Source of the DNA: DATKNA01 sp035541595
GTDB lineage: Bacteria > Actinomycetota > Actinomycetes > Actinomycetales > Kineosporiaceae
Assembly: GCA_035541595.1 (NCBI GenBank)
Contig: DATKNA010000205.1
Coordinates: 1 to 12,392, forward strand
Reading direction: 5' to 3'
Length of the DNA: 12,392 nt
Made by a program: the position numbers and the translations under genes. This document shows, one piece after another, positions 5,752 through 11,910 of the stretch (the stretch's first letter is position 1; every line of letters starts with the position of its first letter). Below the pieces are notes generated by a model, which ran no database searches, was not told the origin of the DNA, and worked only from the letters and a program-made list of their open reading frames with translations.

Positions 5752-6500
5752 GGCGTGGACCGGGTCAGGGCGGGCGGTCTCGACGTCGGCGTGGGTCCGG
5801 AGCCGGGCTCTGCTGCCGGGACCGACGGCGGGGGGGCGGGCACAGCGGCTCCGAGGACGGACTGCCACACCGTGCCGTACCAAGGCTCGCCGTGGCGGGG
5901 TGGGACGGCGACACCCGCACTGCGGGGATCGGTGTCCGCCGAGGGCCCGGCCTGGCCGCCGAGGTTCACGTAGCCGACCTCGCCGGGCATGACGAGTCGC
6001 AGCCTGGCGCGGGCCTGCGCCTTGACGTACGCGGGGTCGTCCCAGCGATCCCGTTCGGTGGTGAGCGCGTCCACCTCCTGGCGCAGGCGGGCGATCTCCT
6101 GGCGGCCCTGGGCGAGTTGTGACCGCTGCGCCAGCCACGGCCGCACGTACGGAGCGATCAGCAGGGCGAGGACCACCAGCACACCCGACATCATGGTCAC
6201 GGGGCGGATGACCGGAAGGCGGCGCCCACCGCGACCTGGCGCCGGGGCCGCGCGCGCGTGTGCGGCCCGGGCCGCACGCGGATCGGCGCCGCGGGGCGGT
6301 GCGGATCGGCCCACCGTCCGCACGGAGTGCGCGGCAGGACGGGTCTCCGGGCGGGCCGGGGGGCGGCCGGCCGTCGGCGACGGAGGTCGACCCATGGATC
6401 GGACGGAGCCCGCCCGGGACGGCGTCGCCCGCCCCGGTGGAGAGCCCGGTTGCGCCGAGCGGCCCGAACGGCCCGGAGGAACCGGTCGACGCGCAGCCAT
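5748..6500 (-). CDS. FtsB/DivIC-type septum formation initiator protein
   Basis: This bitopic division protein is expected to bridge FtsQ and FtsL at the septum. The 250-residue chain has a basic, Pro/Arg-rich cytoplasmic tail (1-98), one membrane segment at about 101-119 (VTMMSGVLVVLALLIAPYV), a short coiled coil (about 122-152, 'LAQGRQEIARLRQEVDAL'), and the family signature DDPAYVKAQARARLRLVMPGE (positions 154-174 within it). The tail then ends in a Pro/Ser-rich extracellular extension (about 185-250). Both extensions make it longer than E. coli FtsB (about 100 residues) but normal for actinobacterial DivIC-like proteins. The ATG at 6500 is well supported by GGAAGGGG seven bases upstream. 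It heads the coupled ftsB-DUF501-ppx unit, downstream of eno, which is the conserved order in this phylum. The gene is called ftsB or divIC in different genomes. Confidence 0.9.
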   Translation of the reverse strand: MAARRPVPPGRSGRSAQPGSPPGRATPSRAGSVRSMGRPPSPTAGRPPARPETRPAAHSVRTVGRSAPPRGADPRAARAAHARAAPAPGRGGRRLPVIRPVTMMSGVLVVLALLIAPYVRPWLAQRSQLAQGRQEIARLRQEVDALTTERDRWDDPAYVKAQARARLRLVMPGEVGYVNLGGQAGPSADTDPRSAGVAVPPRHGEPWYGTVWQSVLGAAVPAPPPSVPAAEPGSGPTPTSRPPALTRSTP

Positions 6501-6507
6501 GTCGACA

Positions 6508-6515
6508 CCCCTTCC
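6508..6515 (-). promoter_or_regulatory. Ribosome binding site of ftsB/divIC
   Basis: GGAAGGGG on the minus strand ends seven bases before the ATG at 6500. It is one of the two clearest Shine-Dalgarno sequences in the window and fixes the start of the gene, since the frame stays open far upstream. Confidence 0.65.
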
Positions 6516-6717
6516 GCGGTCGCTCGGGTCCGCGTGGTCTTGCCGGTCGCGTCGCCCTGGCGTGGCCGCTTCTGCCGTGGTCTTGCCTGGTCCCGCCCTG
6601 ACCGTGCCGGTTCCCGTGCTCCGCCCGCGACCCAACAGCGAACCTCGGACACGCCTCGACCACGACGATGCCACGCCGTGCGGGGAACGGGACACGCGAC
6701 GCGCCACAACCACCCCA

Positions 6718-6822
6718 CGTGCTCCCGCTGTCCCGCATTGCCCACCCGTCACACCGCTGACGTTCCGTCCCCGCCGTGCTCCCGCTGTCCCGTGCTGGCC
6801 CCGCCGTGCTCCCGTTGTCGTG
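6718..6822. repeat. Three copies of an 18-base motif (CGTGCTCCCGCTGTCCCG)
   Basis: Exact copies lie at 6718-6735 and 6775-6792. A third at 6805-6822 differs at two bases. The last two belong to a larger 30-base-period duplication, since CCCCGCCGTGCTCCCG occurs at 6769-6784 and 6799-6814. Confidence 0.85.
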
Positions 6823-6827
6823 CGATG

Positions 6828-6874
6828 CACGCGTTGTGCCGCTCCGGGCAGCCACGAGAGCGGCACAACGCGTG
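6828..6874. repeat. Perfect 17-bp palindrome with 13-base loop (possible terminator of eno)
   Basis: Arm CACGCGTTGTGCCGCTC (6828-6844) is the exact reverse complement of 6858-6874, around loop 6845-6857. It lies about 200 bases after the eno stop. No T tract follows on either strand, so an intrinsic terminator is possible but not typical. The inner arm TTGTGCCGCTC resembles TTGTGTGCGCTC in the palindrome upstream of eno, which hints at a repeated palindromic element. Confidence 0.85.
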
Positions 6875-6883
6875 TAACGCCGC

Positions 6884-6964
6884 ACATCGGGTGCACGGTC
6901 AGGGCGACGAGCACGACGAGGCACCGAGGACATCGGGTGCACGGTCAGGGCGACGACCACGACG
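6884..6964. repeat. 27-base direct repeat, two copies 46 bases apart
   Basis: Bases 6884-6910 and 6930-6956 are identical. The match extends to 35 bases (to 6918 and 6964) with one mismatch. Eleven bases separate the extended copies. Confidence 0.9.
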
Positions 6965-7077
6965 GGACCCCCCACGCGGCTGGACCGACCAGCACGACCA
7001 CGGCGATGTGCTTGGTGAGCGTGAACCGGTGACGGGCGGTGCGTCGACGGTGGCCGGAGATCGCGTGCAGGGAGAGC

Positions 7078-8355
7078 TCAGCGGTGGCGCGGGAAGGCGG
7101 AGGCTCCGGCGTACACGGCCGCCTCGTCGAGCTCCTCCTCGATCCGCAGCAGCTGGTTGTACTTGGCCACGCGCTCGGAACGCGCCGGCGCCCCCGTCTT
7201 GATCTGCCCCGATCCGACGGCCACGGCGAGGTCCGCGATCGTCGTGTCCTCCGTCTCGCCGGACCGGTGACTCAACATCGTCCGGTAGCCATTCCGGTGG
7301 GCGAGGTCGACGGCGTCGAGCGTCTCCGACAGCGTTCCGATCTGGTTCACCTTGACGAGCAGGGAGTTCGCCGCTCCCTCGTCGATGCCGCGCTGCAGCC
7401 GCTGCAGGTTGGTGACGAACAGGTCGTCACCGACGATCTGCACACGGGCGCCCAGCGCCGCGGTGATCGCCGTCCAGCCCTCCCAGTCTTCCTCGCTCAA
7501 CGGGTCCTCGAGAGAGACCAGTGGGAAGGCGTCGACGATCCCCCGGTAGTACTCGATCATCTGCTCGCTGCTGCGCCGAGTGCCCTCGAAGGTGTACCGG
7601 CCGTCGTCGAAGAACTCGGTGGCCGCGACGTCCACGGCCAGGGCGATGTCCGAGCCGAGCACGAACCCGGCCTGCTCGACCGCTGTCGCGACCAGCTCGA
7701 GCGCGTCCCGGTTCGTCGGCAGACTCGGTGCGAACCCGCCCTCGTCGCCGAGCCCGGTCGCCAAGCCCTTGCCCTTGAGCACGGACTTCAGCGCGTGGTA
7801 CGTCTCGGCCCCCCAGCGCAGCGCCTCCCCGAAGGTCGGCGCGCCGATCGGGCCGATCATGAATTCCTGGATGTCGACCCCGCCGTCGGCGTGCGCGCCG
7901 CCGTTGAGGATGTTGAACATCGGCACGGGCAGGACGTGCGCGTTCGGGCCGCCGACGTACCTGAACAGCGGCAGGCCCGCCGAGTCCGCGGCGGCCTTGG
8001 CGACGGCGAGGGACACGCCGAGGATCGCGTTGGCGCCGAGCGCGCCCTTGTTGTCGGTGCCGTCGAGGTCGAGCAGCGCCTGGTCGACCAGGCGCTGCTC
8101 GGTCGCCTCGTATCCCACCAGCGCGGGCCCGATCTGCTCGACGACGGCTGCCACGGCCTGCTGCACGCCCTTGCCGCCGTAGCGGCTCGTGTCGCCGTCC
8201 CGCCGTTCGACGGCCTCGAAGGCCCCGGTCGACGCGCCCGACGGCACCGCCGCCCGGGCCGTGGTTCCGTCGTCGAGAAGCACCTCGACCTCGACGGTGG
8301 GATTGCCACGCGAGTCCAGGATCTCGCGGGCGCCGACGTCCTCGATGGTTGCCAC
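7078..8355 (-). CDS. eno: Enolase (phosphopyruvate hydratase)
   Basis: Enolase converts 2-phosphoglycerate to phosphoenolpyruvate in glycolysis and the reverse in gluconeogenesis, and is a cytoplasmic Mg-dependent enzyme. The protein is full length at 425 residues. Visible landmarks: the N-terminal DSRGNPTVEVEV (14-25), the mobile loop PSGASTGAFEA (38-48), FNILNGGAHADGGVDIQEFMI with Glu164 (147-167), catalytic Glu205 in GDEGGFAP, metal ligands Asp242, Glu283 and Asp310, catalytic Lys335 in SLLVKVNQIGTLSET, His363 in LSHRSGETEDTTIADLAV, and Lys386 in QIKTGAP. None is missing. The GTG start is preceded by TAGGGT seven bases upstream (leaderless arrangement), although GGGTGG could also act as a weak ribosome site. 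A 58-bp palindrome separates it from the DUF885 gene. Confidence 0.98.
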   Translation of the reverse strand: MATIEDVGAREILDSRGNPTVEVEVLLDDGTTARAAVPSGASTGAFEAVERRDGDTSRYGGKGVQQAVAAVVEQIGPALVGYEATEQRLVDQALLDLDGTDNKGALGANAILGVSLAVAKAAADSAGLPLFRYVGGPNAHVLPVPMFNILNGGAHADGGVDIQEFMIGPIGAPTFGEALRWGAETYHALKSVLKGKGLATGLGDEGGFAPSLPTNRDALELVATAVEQAGFVLGSDIALAVDVAATEFFDDGRYTFEGTRRSSEQMIEYYRGIVDAFPLVSLEDPLSEEDWEGWTAITAALGARVQIVGDDLFVTNLQRLQRGIDEGAANSLLVKVNQIGTLSETLDAVDLAHRNGYRTMLSHRSGETEDTTIADLAVAVGSGQIKTGAPARSERVAKYNQLLRIEEELDEAAVYAGASAFPRHR

Positions 8356-8361
8356 GTGTCC

Positions 8362-8367
8362 ACCCTA
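8362..8367 (-). promoter_or_regulatory. Candidate -10 box (TAGGGT) for eno
   Basis: Read on the minus strand, TAGGGT ends six bases before the GTG at 8355, so transcription would begin at or beside the start codon. The -35 region would fall at the edge of the palindrome at 8388-8445 and shows no TTGAC match. The same bases overlap a weak GGGTGG ribosome-site candidate, so the two readings compete. Confidence 0.35.
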
Positions 8368-8387
8368 GCGCCCCACCCCGGGCCTCA

Positions 8388-8445
8388 CTTGTGTGCGCTC
8401 GTCGGGGCTGCTTCGCCCGAAATGACCCCGATGAGCGCACACAAG
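8388..8445. repeat. 20-bp palindrome with 18-base loop between the DUF885 gene and eno (possible terminator)
   Basis: Arm CTTGTGTGCGCTCGTCGGGG (8388-8407) pairs with 8426-8445 at 19 of 20 positions; the exception gives a G.U wobble in one RNA strand. The structure starts 23 bases after the DUF885 stop and ends 32 bases before the eno start. It may terminate the upstream transcript, but lacks a T tract. Its arms resemble those of the palindrome at 6828-6874. Confidence 0.88.
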
Positions 8446-8468
8446 ACGGGTGGACGGTGAGGCGGCGA

Positions 8469-10175
8469 TCAGGTGAGATCGAGCAGGCGGCGCAGGTGGC
8501 GGGGCGGCGGCGCGGCGTGGGCGAGCACGGCGTCGTGCACCTGCCGCTCCCGCGCGCCCGGGCTGGCGGCCGTCAGCTGCGTGACGATGTCGCGCACCTC
8601 GTGGTAGCCCACGTAATAGGTCGACAGCTGCGCCGACGTCAGCAGGGCGCGCCGCCACGTGCCGGCGGCCTCACCCTGCTCCTGGTGCCCCCGCTCGATC
8701 ATGAGGCGCATGGCCTCGTCCTGCGTCATGCCATGGGCGTGCACCCGGACGTCGAGCACGGCGTTGATCGTCGAGCGCAGCAGCAGCTTGAGCCGCTGCA
8801 TCCGCAGCGCGGCGTCGGCGGCGCCGAGGTCGGACCCGCCGGGGCCGAGCCCGGCGGCGGCGACCAGCTCCTCGGCGTACACGGCCCACCCCTCCACGAA
8901 GGGTCCGCTCCGGAACGCCGACCGCACCCGCGTGCCGCCCCGGTGCCGGGCCGCGTGCGCCAGCTGCAGCACGTGACCAGGCACCCCCTCGTGCGCGCTC
9001 AGATCGCGCACCATGTGGCCGTTGTACTCCCGGTAGAAGGACCGCACGCTCTCCGCCGGCCAGCCGGGCGGCGTCGGCGCGACGGCGAACAAGGTCGGGG
9101 CCGGGTTGCCGTCGGGCCCGGGCGGTTCGAGGGGGCCGGGCGGGTCGCAGTACGCGACGGCCACCCCACGGCGGGACGCCGGCATGACGACGATCTCGAC
9201 CGGGTCGTCGGGCACTGTCACGAGGTCCAGCTCGCGGACCCGCGACGTCACGTGTTCGAGCGCCTCCCGGCACAGCGGGAGGATCGTCGCGTCCGTCACC
9301 GGCGCCTGGGCCGCGATCAGATCCAGCACCTCCCGGACCTGCCCGGGACGAGGTGGCGCTCCGGCGATGTCGGCCGCCAGCTCGGCGATCTCCTCCTCGA
9401 CCGCCTGCAGGTCGCTCTCGGCCCGGGTGAGCAGCGCGTCCGGGCTGGTCTCGGTGTCCAGGGTGTACCAGAGCTTGGCCGCGAACCGCTGCTCGCCGAG
9501 CCGGGGGTCGGCGTCGCTGTCGGGCAGGCTCGACTCGAGCCACCGGGCGAACCGTTCGAGCGCGTCCCCGGCGGCGGGGCGGACGGCGTCCACCTGCGAG
9601 CGAGCGGCTGGAGCGCGGTGAAGCAGTGCCTCCAGGTCGTCGCCGAGCAGGTCCAGGACGCCGCGTGCCTGGCCGATCGCGGTCTCGACGTGCACCCGGG
9701 ACATCGCGTGCAGCTGGGCGCGGGCGATGTCCAGCCGGTGCGGGATGGCGGCCAGCCGGGCGGCCACCGCGGCCACGCGCGCGGCCGGCTCACCCGTGCC
9801 CCTGACCAGCAGCGGATAGAGCGCCTCGCCGGGCAGGTGGACGAGCGGGTCGTGCTCGTGCTCACGCAGCTCCTCCAGCCGCCACAGGTCGGCCGCGACG
9901 GCCGTCCGCAGGATCTCGAGGTCGACCCGGTCGGCGACGTCGAGGCCCTCGTCGTCGACGGCGTCCAAGGCCTGCAGCGCGTCCCGCAGGACGTCGACAC
10001 GCTCGGCGACGCCCGCGGCCGAGAGGTCGTCGAGCCGGTCGTCGAAGCGGTGGTCGCCGAGCGCGGTCGCGGTCTCGGGCGCGGTCTCGAGCAGGCCGTC
10101 GACGACGCGCTCGGCGACCTGCCTGAAGCGGTGCGTGACAGCGGACGCACCGCCGGCCCGTTCGGGGTCCTCCAT
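8469..10175 (-). CDS. DUF885 family protein, putative zinc metallopeptidase
   Basis: The 568-residue protein is of normal length for DUF885 (PF05960). The key motif is SAHEGVPGHVLQL with His395, Glu396 and His401, an HExxxxH-like zinc-binding pattern typical of this family. FVEGWAVYAEEL (427-438) supplies a conserved Glu that could be the third ligand, and QLSTYYVGY (517-525) is also family-typical. The long N-terminal part is helical and rich in Ala, Asp and Glu. No signal peptide is seen, so it should be cytoplasmic, whereas many DUF885 proteins in other phyla are exported. Substrates are not established for most members; peptidase activity is inference from the motif. The ATG at 10175 is chosen although the preceding GGGGAG is very close to it. 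It follows mazG by 72 bp and may belong to the mfd-mazG transcript. Confidence 0.9.
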   Translation of the reverse strand: MEDPERAGGASAVTHRFRQVAERVVDGLLETAPETATALGDHRFDDRLDDLSAAGVAERVDVLRDALQALDAVDDEGLDVADRVDLEILRTAVAADLWRLEELREHEHDPLVHLPGEALYPLLVRGTGEPAARVAAVAARLAAIPHRLDIARAQLHAMSRVHVETAIGQARGVLDLLGDDLEALLHRAPAARSQVDAVRPAAGDALERFARWLESSLPDSDADPRLGEQRFAAKLWYTLDTETSPDALLTRAESDLQAVEEEIAELAADIAGAPPRPGQVREVLDLIAAQAPVTDATILPLCREALEHVTSRVRELDLVTVPDDPVEIVVMPASRRGVAVAYCDPPGPLEPPGPDGNPAPTLFAVAPTPPGWPAESVRSFYREYNGHMVRDLSAHEGVPGHVLQLAHAARHRGGTRVRSAFRSGPFVEGWAVYAEELVAAAGLGPGGSDLGAADAALRMQRLKLLLRSTINAVLDVRVHAHGMTQDEAMRLMIERGHQEQGEAAGTWRRALLTSAQLSTYYVGYHEVRDIVTQLTAASPGARERQVHDAVLAHAAPPPRHLRRLLDLT

Positions 10176-10210
10176 GGCTCCCCATGCTGCCCCATGCGGC
10201 GCGTCAAGAG

Positions 10211-10246
10211 GTGCCGCAAGAGGTGCGGCAACAGGTGCGGCAAGAG
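10211..10246. repeat. Three tandem copies of a 12-bp unit (GTGCGGCAAGAG)
   Basis: Units at 10211-10222, 10223-10234 and 10235-10246 differ by one or two bases. They start immediately after the mazG stop and fill half of the 72-bp spacer before the DUF885 start. Copy number could vary between strains and so alter the mazG-to-DUF885 distance. Confidence 0.85.
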
Positions 10247-10247
10247 G

Positions 10248-11264
10248 TCAGGCGCAGGACAGACGCGTCAGGGCCGCCCGCAGGGCCGCCTCCGGATCGC
10301 GGTCGCCATCCCGGGCCCGCTCGACCACGGCGAGCAACTCGGCGGCGAGTTCGTCGCCGGCGGCGGCGTCCGCCAGGGCCTGCCGGTCGACGCTGCCGCC
10401 GGACGCTCGGGCGAGCCGGGCGAGCATCTTCGCGGCGCGGGCGAGCGCGGGCAGGGTGGGTGGGATGCCGTCGTAGAGCCCGGTCCGGCGCTTCTCCGCC
10501 GCCTTCAGCTCCTCCCAGTTATCGGCGACCTGCTGCGCATCCGTGGCGGAGCCGCCGGCGAAGACGTGTGGGTGCCTGCGCACCAGCTTGCCGACGATGC
10601 CGGCGGCGACCTCGTCGATACCGAACGGCGCCTGCTCGCCCTCCTGCGCGATCCGGGCGTGGAAGACGACCTGGAGGAGCAGGTCGCCGAGTTCCTCGCG
10701 CAGATGGTCGCGGTCACCGGTCTCGACCGCCTCCATCACCTCGTGGCTCTCCTCGAGCAGGTACGGCAGCAGCGAGGCGTGGGTCTGGCGGGCGTCCCAG
10801 GGGCAGCCGCCGGGCGAGCGGAGCCGATCCATGACGGCGACCAGGTCGAGCAGCCTGGCCCCCGGCACGTCGTGCGAGCCGGTGAGCAGCTCGACCTCCG
10901 GTGGCGCGCCGGCGATCGCCCGATGGGAGAGCAGCTCGGCGAGGGCGTCGGTCAGCCCCGGGTCGCCGTCCGGCGATCCGAACCAGACCGCGGTGCGGCC
11001 GGGGCCGGCGGCGTCCAGGAGCGTGCGGGCCCTCGCCCCCGGCAGCGTCTCCGCGGTGACGCCGGGCCGGACGCCGGCCTCGGCGAGCGCCTCCCACCAG
11101 TCCTCGTCGACGTCCGCGGCGAGCACCGCATCTGCCCCCCGCAACGCCTGCCAGGCCGGCCAGGTGAGCTGGCCGGGGGCGACCCGGGGGCTCACGACCA
11201 GCAGGACGACGCGCCCGTCGGGGGCGCCGATCCCGCGCTCGGACGGCTCCGGCGCCGCGGACAC
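10248..11264 (-). CDS. mazG: MazG-family nucleoside triphosphate pyrophosphohydrolase
   Basis: MazG hydrolyses canonical and damaged NTPs to NMP and pyrophosphate, cleaning the nucleotide pool; in mycobacteria it removes oxidised dCTP. The 338-residue protein has an N-terminal region of about 120 residues (VVLLVVSPRVAPGQLTWPAW...) that looks like the degraded tetrapyrrole-methylase-like half common in actinobacterial MazG. The MazG core follows at about 138-250: MDRLRSPGGCPWDARQTHASL, metal-binding EESHE (171-175), EELGD (190-194), then KLVRRHPHVF. The second, partial MazG repeat is reduced to a helical tail. The GTG start lies six bases after the stop of the lipoprotein gene, so the two are probably co-transcribed. 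The active-site acids are intact. Confidence 0.94.
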   Translation of the reverse strand: MSAAPEPSERGIGAPDGRVVLLVVSPRVAPGQLTWPAWQALRGADAVLAADVDEDWWEALAEAGVRPGVTAETLPGARARTLLDAAGPGRTAVWFGSPDGDPGLTDALAELLSHRAIAGAPPEVELLTGSHDVPGARLLDLVAVMDRLRSPGGCPWDARQTHASLLPYLLEESHEVMEAVETGDRDHLREELGDLLLQVVFHARIAQEGEQAPFGIDEVAAGIVGKLVRRHPHVFAGGSATDAQQVADNWEELKAAEKRRTGLYDGIPPTLPALARAAKMLARLARASGGSVDRQALADAAAGDELAAELLAVVERARDGDRDPEAALRAALTRLSCA

Positions 11265-11270
11265 GGTGGG

Positions 11271-11858
11271 CTAGCCCGGTGACGGGCTCGGCTGCGGCTG
11301 CCCGGAGGCGCCGGGCGACGGGCTCGGCGAGAGCCAGCTCTCGGTGATGGGCACGATCGCCCGTTGGCTCGGGTCGAACCGGCCGTAGCGCGGGTTGACC
11401 TTCGGCGATGCGGCCTCCACCTGCTGCAGCACCTGCGCGACCGCCGCCTGTCCGTTCTGGGTCTGGCTCAGCGCACTCAACGCCAGGTTGGATCGCATCA
11501 CATCGACGGTAGCCTGCGCGGGATCATCGATGGACCCCTGGAGCGCCGTGCGCGCATCGGAATCCGAGACGCCGACGCCGGCCTTGCTCGCGGCGTCGAC
11601 CGCGTAGGGCTCGGCGAGCAGCAGCAGGAGCACCTGCTCCTGCGTCACCTGCTCCGCGCCCTGCAGGCTCCGGATCTGCTCGGTCGAGGTCTGGACGTCC
11701 TCGACGGTGATCCGGTGGTCATCGATCACCGCGGCCGCGCCCGCCTGCCGGGGGCCGCAGGCCGCGAGGATCGGTGTCAGCGAGAGCCCGGCGGCCAGCG
11801 CGAGGACGGCGACACGACCACGGGCGCGGTTGCCTGCGGCTAGGCTCCGTCGGCTCAC
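11271..11858 (-). CDS. SurA N-terminal domain-like lipoprotein
   Basis: The 195-residue product has a basic start (VSRRSLAAGNRARGR), a hydrophobic core and the lipobox ILAA-Cys34, so it should be a lipoprotein on the outer face of the membrane. Residues of about 43-150 resemble the SurA_N chaperone fold ('AAVIDDHRITVEDV...', alternating helices). The segment VNPRYGRFDP (154-163) is typical of the actinobacterial lipoproteins found between mfd and mazG. No prolyl isomerase (parvulin) domain follows. The C-terminus is a Ser/Pro tail. The GTG start is fixed by GGAGGAG six bases upstream. A role in folding exported proteins is inferred from the fold only. Confidence 0.88.
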   Translation of the reverse strand: MSRRSLAAGNRARGRVAVLALAAGLSLTPILAACGPRQAGAAAVIDDHRITVEDVQTSTEQIRSLQGAEQVTQEQVLLLLLAEPYAVDAASKAGVGVSDSDARTALQGSIDDPAQATVDVMRSNLALSALSQTQNGQAAVAQVLQQVEAASPKVNPRYGRFDPSQRAIVPITESWLSPSPSPGASGQPQPSPSPG

Positions 11859-11864
11859 GGGATG

Positions 11865-11871
11865 CTCCTCC
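11865..11871 (-). promoter_or_regulatory. Ribosome binding site of the SurA-like lipoprotein gene
   Basis: GGAGGAG lies six bases before the GTG at 11858 on the minus strand. It is the strongest Shine-Dalgarno in the window and rejects the longer open frame that begins at 12026 inside mfd. Confidence 0.75.
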
Positions 11872-11910
11872 TCGACGCCCTCCGCCGGCGTGCGGACGAC
11901 CGGCCCGATG

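Larger units (their letters stand above)
6501..7077. other. 577-bp intergenic stretch between eno and ftsB: repeats, one palindrome, nearly no TA
   Basis: No reading frame here resembles a known protein, although frames on both strands stay open because TAA and TAG can hardly occur: the whole stretch holds a single TA dinucleotide (6875-6876). It contains three copies of an 18-base motif (6718-6822), a 17-bp perfect palindrome (6828-6874) and a 27-base direct repeat (6884-6956). The absence of any TANNNT on the minus strand means no standard -10 box for ftsB, which may therefore rely on read-through from eno or on a different promoter type. Confidence 0.8.

Noticed and set aside
6884..6964. 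CRISPR-like direct repeats
   Set aside because: Only two copies with an 11 to 19 base gap, no further units, and no cas genes in the window.
5989..7032. Open frames crossing the eno-ftsB gap on both strands
   Set aside because: The gap has almost no TA, so stops are rare by composition. The translations are Arg/Pro/Ala-rich without protein-like patterning.
7039..8460. 473-residue plus-strand open frame over eno
   Set aside because: Antisense shadow of enolase, whose catalytic residues are all in the minus-strand frame.
8349..11282. 977-residue plus-strand open frame
   Set aside because: It lies antisense to mazG and the DUF885 gene, both of which have clear motifs. It is open only because of GC-rich third positions in the real genes.
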